Source of the DNA: Simplicispira lacusdiani | GTDB lineage: Bacteria; Pseudomonadota; Gammaproteobacteria; Burkholderiales; Burkholderiaceae_C | DNA: 64,000 nt | Direction: 5' to 3' | Assembly: GCF_003604195.1 (NCBI RefSeq) | Contig: NZ_QXGR01000002.1 | Span: 62,001-126,000 of the forward strand | Translations under genes and position numbers: made by a program | In this document: positions 1 through 9,311 of the stretch, piece after piece | Layout of the letters: every line of letters begins with the position of its first letter | Numbering within the stretch: the stretch's first letter is position 1 | Notes under the pieces: model-generated | Seen by the model: only the letters and a program-made list of their open reading frames with translations | What the model was told of the DNA's origin: nothing | Databases searched by the model: none

Positions 1-1181
1 CTGCTGCAGCCATCAATTGCAAGCTCACCTTCAACCTTGATCGTCAGGTTCTTGTTCAATGATGCGCCAGTTTCGTCGGTTACGGTCACGACAACCTTGT
101 ATGTACCCTTTTTCGCCATAGGCGTGCCGCTGATAACCCCATCAGAACTCAGGGTCAGTCCACTAGGCAACGCATCACTCGACCACAGGTACGGAGGCAC
201 GCCCCCTTGTGCAGTCAGCGCATACGAGAAAGGCAACCCCACCGTGACAGTGATTTCCGAATCAGTGATGGCAAGCGGCTCGGAAGCCAAGGCTTTGTGC
301 ACACTGACGGCCATCAACTGAGTCACAGCGTCTTGAATACCATTACTAACATTGTTGTCTTGGCGGTCGGTCGTCAACTCAAGCAGGATCACCCCTGCAC
401 TCGGCCCACTGGACAAGGAGAATTGACCTTCTCCCCCAATGGTTTTCACTTGAATCAAGCTACCAGACTGACTGCCAGCCAGCAAACGCGCCCCTGCAGA
501 GGCACCAAATGGCCGAATGCTCACTTGCAAATTAGCCGCCACTGGCGCCGGAATCGGCTGATTTGCATCATCCATGATCAATGCGCTGATTGCCACATTA
601 TTCCGGATATTTTGCGTATTATCCCTTGAACCAAGGTACCCAGGTGCTTGAGCCGAGGCAATCACGTTGGCAGGCTGACCCGTTTGCGCACCAACAACGA
701 CATCAACGCTCGCACTCGATACTTGCTTATCAACGGGATTTGTTACCGAGCAAGTAATCCGTGCTGTTCCAGCTTTGCTTCCAGCATGGAAGTGGAAAGA
801 TGCTGATCCCGAATTGGCATCCAGTACGATCGATCGATATGCCAAGGCATTGCCGTCATCATCCTCGTGATCTTCATCACCATCAAGATAGTACAGTGAT
901 CCAGAGTCAAGTCCCTGAACAATGGCGCACGCAAAGATATCCTCTCCTCCCTGAATAGGGGCATCTCCCTCTCGCGCCTCTACATAAAGCGTAGTCGTAT
1001 ATCTTGCATACGCTCCAATACTTGCACCTTCTCCTTGAAGATTGATTGGCAGCTGATTTTTGTCCACCCGAACAGTAATTTTATAGGGCAGATTTGTATC
1101 GCCTGGACTTCCTCCTCCACCACCACAAGCCGCCATTGCCGTCACAACTGACAGCGCCAGAAATCTAAATAGTTTCCGCAT
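1..1181 (-). CDS. Secreted lipoprotein with Ig-like domain (3' end outside window)
   Basis: The reading frame is open from an ATG at 1181 to the left edge, about 393 residues, so the C-terminus is missing. The first 20 residues are a lipoprotein signal (hydrophobic core, then MAAC), followed by a glycine run typical of a flexible tether. Near residues 330-380 the motif LPSGLTLSSDGVISGTP is the signature of the putative Ig (He_PIG/cadherin-like) fold. The gene begins 25 bases after the pilQ stop on the same strand and is probably co-transcribed with the pil operon. It may be a cell-surface or pilus-associated adhesin-like protein, but that is inferred from context. Its bases are visibly AT-richer than the rest of the window. 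I do not recognise a specific family beyond the domain. Confidence 0.8.
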   Translation of the reverse strand, partial: MRKLFRFLALSVVTAMAACGGGGGSPGDTNLPYKITVRVDKNQLPINLQGEGASIGAYARYTTTLYVEAREGDAPIQGGEDIFACAIVQGLDSGSLYYLDGDEDHEDDDGNALAYRSIVLDANSGSASFHFHAGSKAGTARITCSVTNPVDKQVSSASVDVVVGAQTGQPANVIASAQAPGYLGSRDNTQNIRNNVAISALIMDDANQPIPAPVAANLQVSIRPFGASAGARLLAGSQSGSLIQVKTIGGEGQFSLSSGPSAGVILLELTTDRQDNNVSNGIQDAVTQLMAVSVHKALASEPLAITDSEITVTVGLPFSYALTAQGGVPPYLWSSDALPSGLTLSSDGVISGTPMAKKGTYKVVVTVTDETGASLNKNLTIKVEGELAIDGCS

Positions 1182-1206
1182 TTTTCTTCCTATCACAGTT
1201 GAATTG

Positions 1207-3348
1207 TTAGCGAACGGATACGCGATCCGTAATCACCTTTGGAGTAATAAAAATCAGCATCTCGCGCTTCTTATTTTCATTATTCCGAGTTTTGAAAAGA
1301 TTGCCAACCACTGGCACATCCCCGAGGAAAGGAACCTTTGTCTCGGAATCCGTTTCCTCCATTTCAAAGATCCCACCAATTACAACCGTGCCTCCATTTT
1401 CAACCAGCACCTGCGTCTTGACCCTCTTAGTATTAATTGCTCGAACATTAAGCAACAACTCGCCTGGGCTATCTTTATTCACATCCAAGTCAAGAATAAT
1501 ATTACCTTCCGGCGTAATTTGCGGAAGAACCTCCAAACGGAGAACCGCCTTCTTAAAGGCAATAATAGTCCCCCCATTTGGAGCCGTTACAGGGTACGGA
1601 TATTCGGTTCCTTGCTCAATAGACGCCTTCGTTTGATCCGCCGTTACCACACGCGGGCTTGAAACAACCTTTCCCTTGCCATCAGCCTCAAGCGCAGATA
1701 TTTCCAAATTCAGAAATCTATTCGCAGCAGAATTGAAGATAGAAATCGCAAAACTAGTTGGATCATAGCCTCCAAGCGGCTGAGCCGGTAAATTAACAAA
1801 GCTACCCAGAGTATTTGTCACTCCACCAGCTCCAGTGCTCGATACTACATTGCTATAACTAGAACCGATTGCGACGCGATTACCGCCACCAAGAGCATAA
1901 CCACCATCCCCTCCTCGGTTCGCCCGAAGATCGGTCCCCCCCAAACGAACTCCCAAGGAGCGGCCAAATGTATCTGTCGCTTCCACAATACGGGCCTCGA
2001 TCATCACTTGACGGACAGCGACATCCAATGTCGCCAGCAACTGACGCACCTCTTCAAGCTTACTCGGCGTATCAGTCACAAAAAGTTGATTTGTCCGCGG
2101 CTCAGCAATAGCACTCCCGCGCTCAGATAAAAATCTGTTATTGATACCACTCGTATTATTACCCTGACTTGTAGTTGTCAACTGAATTACCATATCTACC
2201 GCCTTTGCGTAATTCATCTGAAAAGCCTGCGTCCGAAGAGGCTCCAGTTTCTGAATCGCCAATGCAGCTTCGTAATCCTTCTTGGTGCGATCATCAATCT
2301 CGTCCTTGGGTGCAATCCAGAGCACGCTCCCTGACTTGCGCATCCCCAAACCTTTGGCATCCATGATGATCTGCAGCGCCTGATCCCAGGGTACATCCTT
2401 CAGCCGCAATGTCAGCGCGCCCGTTACAGTATCAGAGGTCACGATATTGAAATTCGTGAAATCAGCAATCACCTGGAGTAGTGAACGCACTTCGATGTTC
2501 TGAAAGTTCAGTGAGAGCTTCTCACCGCTGTAGCCAGGTCCTTGCGTCAGCTTGCTCAGATCAATTTTTTTCTGGCGAACTTCGATCACGAATTGATTGT
2601 CGCTCTGATAGGCACTGTGCTCCCATTCCCCCACGGGTTCAATCACCATGCGAACACGATCCCCTTGCTGTGTCGTGGTCACCAATTGCACAGGTGTACC
2701 GAAATCCGCGACATCGAGCCTTCGGCGAAGCCCCTCGGGCAGAGAAGTACGGATGAACTCCACCGTCAGACCCTTACCCTGCTGACGCAAATCAACACCA
2801 ACCTCGCTGCTAGCAAGCCCCACGACCACTCGGCCAGAACCATCAGGCCCGCGGCGAAAATCAACATCCTTCAGAGGCAAAATACCGGTATTACCACTTT
2901 CAGCAAATACCGTTGTCTGTGGAGGCTGCGTCGCAGCGACCGTCGCGACGGGCTCCAACTGCACCAACAGTGCCTTTCCTTGAATCTCCGCCCGATACGA
3001 CGTCGCCTGCTTCAGATTGAGCACCACACGCGAACGTCCTGCAGCCTGGACAACATTGGCTGATTTGAGATTGCCTTGGTTGATCTCCACGAGCGAGCGC
3101 CCCATGGCATTGGTTGCTCCCGGGAAATCGAGCGCAATCCGTGCTGGAGACTGGGTGGAAAAACCTGTAGGCACAGTCGCCAAGGGTTCGGATAACTCGA
3201 TCCTCACCACTTCCACACCTGCTTGCAGAGTGCTGCTCACGCCCTCGATAGCGATCTCAGCCCATGCCATATGAGTGACAAATGTTGTAACCGCAACAAC
3301 CGCCACACGATGGAATATCTTGATAATCGAAATATTCTTTTGCTTCAT
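1207..3348 (-). CDS. pilQ: Type IV pilus secretin PilQ
   Basis: Outer-membrane secretin that forms the gated channel for the type IV pilus. The 713 residues are the usual length. Residues 1-30 are a Sec signal ending AWA, then an AMIN (peptidoglycan-binding) region near 35-130, an STN domain near 275-330, N-type secretin modules near 340-450, and the C-terminal secretin barrel from about 540, with VVTADQTKASIEQGTEYPY near 566. The start overlaps the pilP stop as ATGA. It is the last gene of pilMNOPQ. The 3' half is clearly AT-richer than the 5' half and carries a Gly/Ser-rich stretch near residues 480-520, which may mark recombination. Confidence 0.96.
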   Translation of the reverse strand: MKQKNISIIKIFHRVAVVAVTTFVTHMAWAEIAIEGVSSTLQAGVEVVRIELSEPLATVPTGFSTQSPARIALDFPGATNAMGRSLVEINQGNLKSANVVQAAGRSRVVLNLKQATSYRAEIQGKALLVQLEPVATVAATQPPQTTVFAESGNTGILPLKDVDFRRGPDGSGRVVVGLASSEVGVDLRQQGKGLTVEFIRTSLPEGLRRRLDVADFGTPVQLVTTTQQGDRVRMVIEPVGEWEHSAYQSDNQFVIEVRQKKIDLSKLTQGPGYSGEKLSLNFQNIEVRSLLQVIADFTNFNIVTSDTVTGALTLRLKDVPWDQALQIIMDAKGLGMRKSGSVLWIAPKDEIDDRTKKDYEAALAIQKLEPLRTQAFQMNYAKAVDMVIQLTTTSQGNNTSGINNRFLSERGSAIAEPRTNQLFVTDTPSKLEEVRQLLATLDVAVRQVMIEARIVEATDTFGRSLGVRLGGTDLRANRGGDGGYALGGGNRVAIGSSYSNVVSSTGAGGVTNTLGSFVNLPAQPLGGYDPTSFAISIFNSAANRFLNLEISALEADGKGKVVSSPRVVTADQTKASIEQGTEYPYPVTAPNGGTIIAFKKAVLRLEVLPQITPEGNIILDLDVNKDSPGELLLNVRAINTKRVKTQVLVENGGTVVIGGIFEMEETDSETKVPFLGDVPVVGNLFKTRNNENKKREMLIFITPKVITDRVSVR

Positions 3349-3890
3349 TTCTTAGCCTCCTCCTGCAACTCCAGCGAAGTAGCGCGCTCAATCCAATCAC
3401 CCGTGGCATCTTGGACAATTTCACGCAGCTGGATAGCAGTTTCCGTTATGGCAGTGATTCGCCCGTAGTTCGGCCCTAAATAGTTGCCAATCTGCACTTG
3501 ATACAAAAGTTTGTCCACTTTCAACAATGCTGTGGGCTTCCCGGTTTTGTTCAAACTACCTACCATAGCCATTGCATCCAATGGATATGCTTCCAACGGC
3601 TCCTTGCGGCGCGCCATCTCGGGTGCGATCAACGCTGCATTGGACGCCATTTGTGCTGACTCTCGCCGCAAAGCCTGCGTCAACTTGAGCGGATTGAAGG
3701 GCTCCATACCCGAGTCAGCACCATATGGCTGAGGATTGAACTGCTTGGGTTCCGCGATCGGCGTGATATTGGGCTTGGCCTGCGCACGCTCAGATGCCAT
3801 CCATTGACGCAACTCATCCTCGCCTGGGGCGCCACACCCCATTAGTGTTGCAGTAAATACTGCTATCAATGCAATCTGCAGGGCTTTCAT
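3345..3890 (-). CDS. pilP: Type IV pilus inner-membrane lipoprotein PilP
   Basis: Links the PilNO inner-membrane complex to the PilQ secretin. The 181-residue protein starts with a lipoprotein signal whose lipobox reads LMGC (Cys at about residue 19). A proline-rich linker follows, then the compact C-terminal beta domain with the segment YQVQIGNYLGPNYGRI, characteristic of PilP. It overlaps pilO upstream and pilQ downstream by four bases each, so translation of the three is probably coupled. Confidence 0.95.
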   Translation of the reverse strand: MKALQIALIAVFTATLMGCGAPGEDELRQWMASERAQAKPNITPIAEPKQFNPQPYGADSGMEPFNPLKLTQALRRESAQMASNAALIAPEMARRKEPLEAYPLDAMAMVGSLNKTGKPTALLKVDKLLYQVQIGNYLGPNYGRITAITETAIQLREIVQDATGDWIERATSLELQEEAKK

Positions 3891-4561
3891 TTCTTGGCTC
3901 CTGAAGTTGCCTTACGCTGTGCTTGAACTTCCTCAGTATCCAGATAGCGAAATGTCCGCGCTGTCGCATCCATCGTCAGAGAACTGCCCGTCTTATCCTT
4001 AGTGGAAACCGCAATATCATTCAGCGTGACGATACGCGAGAGATGGGCAATATCAGCTGCAAACGACCCCATATCGTGGTATTTTCCCGTGACACGAACC
4101 GCGATAGGCAATTCGGCGTAGTACTCTCGTACAACAATTTGCCCCGGGCGGAACAGCTCAAACTGCAAGCTGCGACCCAATCCAGCCTGATTAATATCGG
4201 AAAGCAGTGCTGCCATTTCCGCCTTGCTGGGCAGTTGCTTTTCAAGCTGGATCACATACTGCTGAATTTGCTCGCGCTGCTTCTTCAAGAGATCAAGACT
4301 AACTGCTTTGAGCAATTTCTTCTTGTAATCATCACGCAGTGCCAATTCCTTAGAGCGTTCAGCTTGCAACTCGGCCTCGTAATCCGTGAGCTTCACGAAC
4401 CATAACGCAACGGCCACGCCAACGGCAATAAAAATGCACAGCAAATAACGTGGCAGCGGTGGCCAGAGAGAAGGGTCCTTGGTATCAAGGTTCCTGAACT
4501 GGCGCTGCAACTTCTCCAGCAATACAGCGGCATCGATTTTGGGGGCTTGTTTCTTTGCCAT
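3887..4561 (-). CDS. pilO: Type IV pilus assembly protein PilO
   Basis: Bitopic inner-membrane protein that pairs with PilN in the alignment complex. The 224 residues have the expected layout: a short cytoplasmic N-terminus, one transmembrane segment near residues 38-58 (LLCIFIAVGVAVALWFV), a coiled coil near 60-115, and a periplasmic ferredoxin-like domain with the family segment FELFRPGQ. It lies three bases after pilN and overlaps pilP. Confidence 0.95.
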   Translation of the reverse strand: MAKKQAPKIDAAVLLEKLQRQFRNLDTKDPSLWPPLPRYLLCIFIAVGVAVALWFVKLTDYEAELQAERSKELALRDDYKKKLLKAVSLDLLKKQREQIQQYVIQLEKQLPSKAEMAALLSDINQAGLGRSLQFELFRPGQIVVREYYAELPIAVRVTGKYHDMGSFAADIAHLSRIVTLNDIAVSTKDKTGSSLTMDATARTFRYLDTEEVQAQRKATSGAKK

Positions 4562-4564
4562 TGC

Positions 4565-5170
4565 CTACTTCCCCGCCACGCTCGCGGCGTCCTTGGCCTT
4601 CTGCACCTCACTGGAGCGCACCAGTTGGAAACGCAAATTGAAAGCAGAAACCCTACGCTGGTCACGCTGAGTCAGCGTAATATTGTTGGCAACGATTTCA
4701 ACAAGTTCAGGCTTGGAAAGCCAAGGCGTGTTGTTGGACAGATTCCGGAGCATTTCCGACACCCGCTCGTTGGACTGAGCCATGCCCTGCATAACCACCG
4801 TTTGGTTGGTCTGCTTCAATGAGGTGATATAGACACCATCCGGTAGCTGCTGTACCAGCTCAGACAACAAGTGGACAGGAAGATTGCGATCCGACTGCAG
4901 ATCTTCCACCGCCTTTTGGCGTGCTCGCAGTGCAGCAATTTCCTCTTCAATTGTCGCGATTTCCTTGATCTGACTCTCCAGCACTTTGATTTCACCTTGC
5001 AAGAAAGCATTCCGCCCCTGCTGCCCCTCGATCATCATCTGGAACCACCAATAGATGGCGCCAGCAATCAACAACCCCACCAAGGCAGATGCCAGCATGG
5101 TTGCTTGGAATGTTTCGCGCCGGCGCTTGCGCGCGGCCTCGCGGTGCGGGAGAAGGTTGATGAGAATCAC
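4565..5170 (-). CDS. pilN: Type IV pilus assembly protein PilN (GTG start)
   Basis: Inner-membrane partner of PilO; its N-terminal INLLPHREA motif is the docking peptide for cytoplasmic PilM. I place the start at the GTG at 5170. It puts ILINLLPHRE at the N-terminus as in the family, it has GGAGG eight bases upstream, and it overlaps the pilM stop as GTGA. An upstream in-frame ATG at 5200 would add ten residues that match nothing. One transmembrane segment lies near residues 25-45, then a coiled coil and a periplasmic domain; 201 residues. Confidence 0.93.
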   Translation of the reverse strand: MILINLLPHREAARKRRRETFQATMLASALVGLLIAGAIYWWFQMMIEGQQGRNAFLQGEIKVLESQIKEIATIEEEIAALRARQKAVEDLQSDRNLPVHLLSELVQQLPDGVYITSLKQTNQTVVMQGMAQSNERVSEMLRNLSNNTPWLSKPELVEIVANNITLTQRDQRRVSAFNLRFQLVRSSEVQKAKDAASVAGK

Positions 5171-6246
5171 TGCAGGAACCTCCGCATCGCAAGTCCGCAC
5201 GAAGTGAGGTAGGACGGCGCCTCTCGGACCATCTTTTTCATGCGGACTGAACTTCCGATCTCCATGCCATCAAATGGATTGAGCACGCTGCAGGGAAAGC
5301 CGGTGTGTTGGGTCACAGCATCCGTCAAACCTTGCAATGGCGCCGAGCCCCCGGCCAGCATGATGTGATCCACCCGGTTATGCGGGGTACTCGTGAAGAA
5401 GAACTGCAGCGCTCGGCCAATCTCCTGGGAGAGACTTTCTACAAAAGGACGCAGGACTGTCGATGAATAATCGTCTGGAAGATCGCCATTGCGCTTCTTG
5501 CTTTCGGCCTCCTCGGCCGAAAACCCATACTGCCGCACGATGAGCTGGGTCAACTGCGCGCCACCGAAAGCCTGGTCCCGGTCGTACAGCACTTCATCAT
5601 TCCGGATGACCTGCATGCTGGTGGTCAATGCACCCACCTCGAAAAGCGCCACCATGGTGTCCACACCCTTGCTGGGCAAGGCCTCGATCAAGCGACTGGC
5701 AGCCAGCCGGGAAGCGTGCGACTCGATATCCACGATGGCCGCCTTGAGCCCAGCAGCCTCTGCCAACCCCTGGCGGTCCTGCACCTTCTCCTTGCGCGAG
5801 GCCGCAATCAGCACCTCCACGTCGCCGGGGGAATTCTTGCTTGGCCCGATGACACAAAAATCTAGGCTCACCTCATCGAGCGAGAACGGGATGTACTGGT
5901 TGGCCTCGGACTCCACCTGCACTTCCAACTCCTGGTCGGTCATGCCAGCAGGCAGAGTGATCTTCTTGGTGATCACGGCGGATGGCGGCAGCGCCAGCGC
6001 GACATTCTTCGTGCGGGTGCCACTCTTCTTCACCAAACGGCGCAGAGCCTCGGCGACCTCATCAAATTTCTCGATGTTGCCATCCATGATCCAGCCACGC
6101 TCCAGCGGCTCGATCGCACAACGCTCGAGCACCAGGCTACCCGCCTTGTCGCGCCCTAGCTCCACCAGCTTGACACTGGAGGAACTGATGTCGATGCCCA
6201 GCAGCGGCGCGGACTGGCGACTGAACAAGGATCCCGCAGAGATCAA
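5167..6246 (-). CDS. pilM: Type IV pilus actin-like protein PilM (TTG start)
   Basis: Cytoplasmic FtsA/actin-like ATPase that binds the PilN N-terminus and anchors the pilus motor. The N-terminal LLGIDISSSSVKLVEL is the nucleotide-binding phosphate loop, and MLAGGSAPLQGL near the C-terminus is the adenosine motif. I choose the TTG at 6246, which is preceded by GGGGGA and gives 359 residues. A second in-frame TTG at 6270 would add eight residues but lacks a good ribosome site. First gene of the pil operon and divergent from ponA. Confidence 0.93.
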   Translation of the reverse strand: MISAGSLFSRQSAPLLGIDISSSSVKLVELGRDKAGSLVLERCAIEPLERGWIMDGNIEKFDEVAEALRRLVKKSGTRTKNVALALPPSAVITKKITLPAGMTDQELEVQVESEANQYIPFSLDEVSLDFCVIGPSKNSPGDVEVLIAASRKEKVQDRQGLAEAAGLKAAIVDIESHASRLAASRLIEALPSKGVDTMVALFEVGALTTSMQVIRNDEVLYDRDQAFGGAQLTQLIVRQYGFSAEEAESKKRNGDLPDDYSSTVLRPFVESLSQEIGRALQFFFTSTPHNRVDHIMLAGGSAPLQGLTDAVTQHTGFPCSVLNPFDGMEIGSSVRMKKMVREAPSYLTSCGLAMRRFLQ

Positions 6247-6302
6247 GATAGTCCCCCTGAAAATTGTCAACCTGACACAACAAAACTTAACATTTCACAT
6301 GA

Positions 6303-6331
6303 ATGCTATCAGTAAGCTAGTTCTCCGGCAA
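6303..6331 (-). promoter_or_regulatory. Possible sigma70 promoter for pilMNOPQ
   Basis: On the minus strand TTGCCG (6331-6326) and TAGCAT (6308-6303) are separated by 17 bases, about 60 bases upstream of the chosen pilM start. Two mismatches to each consensus box, so this is tentative. Confidence 0.35.
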
Positions 6332-6482
6332 AGAGTTTTCCTGGATCATCTCTTCTCAACCGTTGCCAAAAGCAGACGCTCCCGCCTGCATCTCGAAGAG
6401 AGCGATCTAAGCGCCCCAAGCGCAGCATAGTCTGTTTCAGTTTGATTTTCCGAACCGCCCAATAAGGCCCAATCCCATTTTT

Positions 6483-6488
6483 TATAAT
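6483..6488 (+). promoter_or_regulatory. -10 box for ponA
   Basis: A perfect TATAAT lies 26 bases upstream of the ponA ATG in an AT-rich patch of otherwise GC-rich DNA. No good -35 box is visible at the normal distance. A ribosome site GGAG follows at about 6504. Confidence 0.5.
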
Positions 6489-6514
6489 GGCGGGCCATTT
6501 CAATTCGGAGCGAT

Positions 6515-8917
6515 ATGCCGCCCCCCGCCTCGCAGAAGCCCCCCAACGCCGCCTCCCGACACTCCTCGCCACCGCGCCCCACGTGGCTGCGCTGGCTCTT
6601 GCGCATCATGGCCTGGATGCTGGGCCTTGCCGCGGCTGGCGCGCTCGCGCTGGCATTGGTCATTGCCGTGGCCCTGGCCATGGCCTACCCGAACCTGCCC
6701 GACATCTCTGATCTGGCCGACTACCGCCCCAAGCTTCCTCTGCGGGTCTATTCCGCGGAAGGCGCGCTGCTCGGTGAATTTGGAGAAGAGCGGCGCAATC
6801 TGACACCGATTGCAGACATTCCCAAGGTGATGAAGGATGCCGTGCTGGCCATTGAAGACACGCGCTTCTTCCAGCACGGCGGCGTCGACTACAAGGGCAT
6901 GCTGCGCGCTGGCCTGGCCAATCTGGGACGCATGAAAAGCCAAGGCGCATCCACCATCACCATGCAGGTGGCCCGGAATGTTTATCTCTCCTCCGAGAAG
7001 ACATTCACTCGCAAAATTTACGAAATATTACTGACATTCAAGCTCGAACACTTTCTGACGAAGGACCAGATTCTTGAAATCTACATGAATCAGATTTTTC
7101 TCGGAAATCGCGCTTACGGTTTTGCCGCAGCCTCCGAAGTCTATTTTGGCAAGCCGCTTAAATCGGTATCGATCGCAGAGGCCGCCATGCTTGCGGGGCT
7201 CCCCAAGGCTCCATCGGCCTATAACCCGATCAGCAACCCCAAGCGCGCACGCGCCCGCCAGCTCCACATCATCGACCGGATGGAGGAGAACCGGTTCATC
7301 ACCACCGAGCAAGCCGAGACCGCGCGCAAGGAACAACTCAAGATCCGCTCGGGAAGCGACAACACCCGCATCCATGCCGAATACGTGGCGGAAATGGCCC
7401 GCCAGCTGATCTTCGCCCAGTATGGCAACGAGGCCTACACCCGGGGACTGAACGTCTACACCACGCTCAATGCCGGTGAGCAGGAGGCCGCCTACCGCGC
7501 CCTGCGCCGCGGCATCATGGACTACGAGCGCCGCCAGCACTACCGGGGGCCGGAGAAATTCGTCACGCTGCCCACCAAGCCGCAGGAACTGGAAGAAGCC
7601 ATCGACGACATCCTTGCCGACCACCCTGACAACGGCGATGTGCTCTCCGCCATGGTGCTCGAAGCCTCGGCGCGCAAGATCGTCGCCATGCGCCCCAGCG
7701 GCGACACCATCGAGATCACGGGCGATGGCCTCAAGCCCGTGCAGTCGGGACTGAGCGACAAGGCGCCGCCGAACATCAAGATCCGCCGGGGCGCCGTGAT
7801 CCGCGTCGCCAAGACCACGAAGAATGGCTGGGAAGCCACCCAGTTGCCGGAAGTGGAAGGCGCCTTCGTGGCCATCGACCCGCGCAGCGGCGCCATCAAG
7901 GCGCTGGTGGGCGGCTTCGACTTCGACAAGAACAAGTTCAACCACGCGACCCAAGCCTGGCGCCAGCCTGGTTCGAGCTTCAAGCCCTTCATCTATTCAG
8001 CCGCCCTGGAAAAAGGCTTCACGCCCGCCACGGTGATCAACGACGGGCCGCTCTTCTTCGATGCTGGCGTCACCGGCGGCAAACCATGGGAACCCAAGAA
8101 CTACGACGGCAAGTTCGACGGTCCGATGACCATGCGCTCGGCGCTCGCCAAGTCCAAGAACATGGTATCGATCCGCGTCCTGCAGGCCGTGGGGCCCCGC
8201 AATGGCCAGGAATGGGCCACCAAATTCGGCTTCGAGGCGGAAAAGCATCCCGCCTATCTCACCATGGCGCTGGGCGCCGGATCGGTCACCCCCATCCAGT
8301 TGGCGGTGGGCTATTCGGTGTTCGCCAATGGCGGCTACCGTGTCAATCCCTGGCTGATCACGCGCGTGACCGACCAGAAGGGGCGGGTTCTCACCGAGAT
8401 ACAACCCACGCCCACGGAAAACCACGAGCGCGTCATCGATGCGCGCAATGCCTTCGTCATGAACAGCCTGTTGCAGGAAATCACGCGCTCGGGCACGGCC
8501 GCCCGCGCACAGGCCACGCTCAAGCGTCCGGACCTGTACGGCAAGACCGGCACGACCAACGACGCCTGGGATGCCTGGTTCGCCGGCTTCCAGCCCACCA
8601 TCGCGGCCGTGACCTGGATTGGCTACGACACGCCGCGCAACCTGGGCAGCCGTGAAACCGGCGGCGGCCTGAGCCTGCCGGTCTGGATCAGCTTCATGGA
8701 ACAGGCCCTCAAGGGCGTACCCGTGATGGAGCCGACCGTCCCGGCGGGAGTGGTCAACGTCAGCGGCGAATGGTTCTACGAGGAATATGCCCGCAACGCG
8801 GGCGTGGCAAGCCTGGGCCTGGACGGCCAGGGCGCCACGGCGCAGGCACCAGGCCCCGCGCCCAATGCCCCGCCCCCCGAGGAGCGCAACCGCATCCTGG
8901 ACCTGTTCCGGAACTGA
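6515..8917 (+). CDS. mrcA: Penicillin-binding protein 1A, bifunctional transglycosylase/transpeptidase
   Basis: Class A PBP that polymerises and cross-links peptidoglycan in the periplasm, anchored by an N-terminal membrane segment near residues 28-56 after a proline-rich cytoplasmic tail. The glycosyltransferase motif EDTRFFQHGGVD is near residue 114. In the transpeptidase domain, the serine motif GSSFKPF is near 486, SKN near 546 and KTGTTND near 675. The 800 residues fit the PBP1A family. Divergent from pilM, an arrangement common in proteobacteria. A proline-rich tail ends the protein. Confidence 0.96.
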   Translation: MPPPASQKPPNAASRHSSPPRPTWLRWLLRIMAWMLGLAAAGALALALVIAVALAMAYPNLPDISDLADYRPKLPLRVYSAEGALLGEFGEERRNLTPIADIPKVMKDAVLAIEDTRFFQHGGVDYKGMLRAGLANLGRMKSQGASTITMQVARNVYLSSEKTFTRKIYEILLTFKLEHFLTKDQILEIYMNQIFLGNRAYGFAAASEVYFGKPLKSVSIAEAAMLAGLPKAPSAYNPISNPKRARARQLHIIDRMEENRFITTEQAETARKEQLKIRSGSDNTRIHAEYVAEMARQLIFAQYGNEAYTRGLNVYTTLNAGEQEAAYRALRRGIMDYERRQHYRGPEKFVTLPTKPQELEEAIDDILADHPDNGDVLSAMVLEASARKIVAMRPSGDTIEITGDGLKPVQSGLSDKAPPNIKIRRGAVIRVAKTTKNGWEATQLPEVEGAFVAIDPRSGAIKALVGGFDFDKNKFNHATQAWRQPGSSFKPFIYSAALEKGFTPATVINDGPLFFDAGVTGGKPWEPKNYDGKFDGPMTMRSALAKSKNMVSIRVLQAVGPRNGQEWATKFGFEAEKHPAYLTMALGAGSVTPIQLAVGYSVFANGGYRVNPWLITRVTDQKGRVLTEIQPTPTENHERVIDARNAFVMNSLLQEITRSGTAARAQATLKRPDLYGKTGTTNDAWDAWFAGFQPTIAAVTWIGYDTPRNLGSRETGGGLSLPVWISFMEQALKGVPVMEPTVPAGVVNVSGEWFYEEYARNAGVASLGLDGQGATAQAPGPAPNAPPPEERNRILDLFRN

Positions 8918-8922
8918 AGCGC

Positions 8923-8940
8923 CCCGCGCATCCGCGCGGG
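8923..8940. terminator. Hairpin between convergent ponA and cyaY
   Basis: CCCGCGC (8923-8929) pairs with GCGCGGG (8934-8940) around a four-base loop, five bases after the ponA stop. No clear T-run follows, so intrinsic termination is uncertain. Confidence 0.35.
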
Positions 8941-8969
8941 CTGCACTTTCGCGCCGGGTGGCTTGGTGC

Positions 8970-9299
8970 TCAGGCCGAAAACCGCAGCGCCAGCCCCGAT
9001 TGCGCCGAGGCATCGCGGCTGAGGCAGGCGAAGAACTCACCGCTGCCCTTGGTGTCCTGCCATGCCCCGGCATCCCACCGGTAGTGGTACCCCCCCGACC
9101 GCGCCGCCATCCACACTTCATGCAAGGGTTTCTGCAGGTTGATGATGATCTGGCTCCGGTTCCTGAACGTCAGCGTGACCATGCCGCCAGTACGCTGGCT
9201 GTCGATATCCGCGTCCGTCTCGTCGTTGATGCGATCGCAGGATTGTTCGATGGCCAGCAGCAATTGCTCGGCGCGGTCCATGAATTCAAGGTCGGTCAT
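8970..9299 (-). CDS. cyaY: Frataxin-like iron-sulfur assembly protein CyaY
   Basis: Small cytoplasmic iron-binding regulator of Fe-S cluster assembly. From the ATG at 9299 the protein has 109 residues: an acidic first helix ([14 protein letters not shown]), then the frataxin beta sheet with [19 protein letters not shown] and an aromatic [13 protein letters not shown] segment, both typical of CyaY. A longer frame from a TTG at 9329 adds ten unlikely residues. Divergent from lptM with only 12 bases between the start codons. Confidence 0.93.
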   Translation of the reverse strand: MTDLEFMDRAEQLLLAIEQSCDRINDETDADIDSQRTGGMVTLTFRNRSQIIINLQKPLHEVWMAARSGGYHYRWDAGAWQDTKGSGEFFACLSRDASAQSGLALRFSA

Positions 9300-9305
9300 T
9301 ACAAT
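9300..9305 (+). promoter_or_regulatory. Possible -10 box directly before lptM
   Basis: TACAAT ends seven bases before the lptM ATG, which would put the transcript start at or next to the start codon. No matching -35 box is obvious, and neither lptM nor cyaY has a clear Shine-Dalgarno sequence. Confidence 0.3.
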
Positions 9306-9311
9306 TTCAGC

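Noticed and set aside
6265..6270. TTGACA on the minus strand as a perfect -35 box for pilM
   Set aside because: The matching -10 position would fall at the pilM start codon itself and reads TTGATC, so it cannot serve this start.
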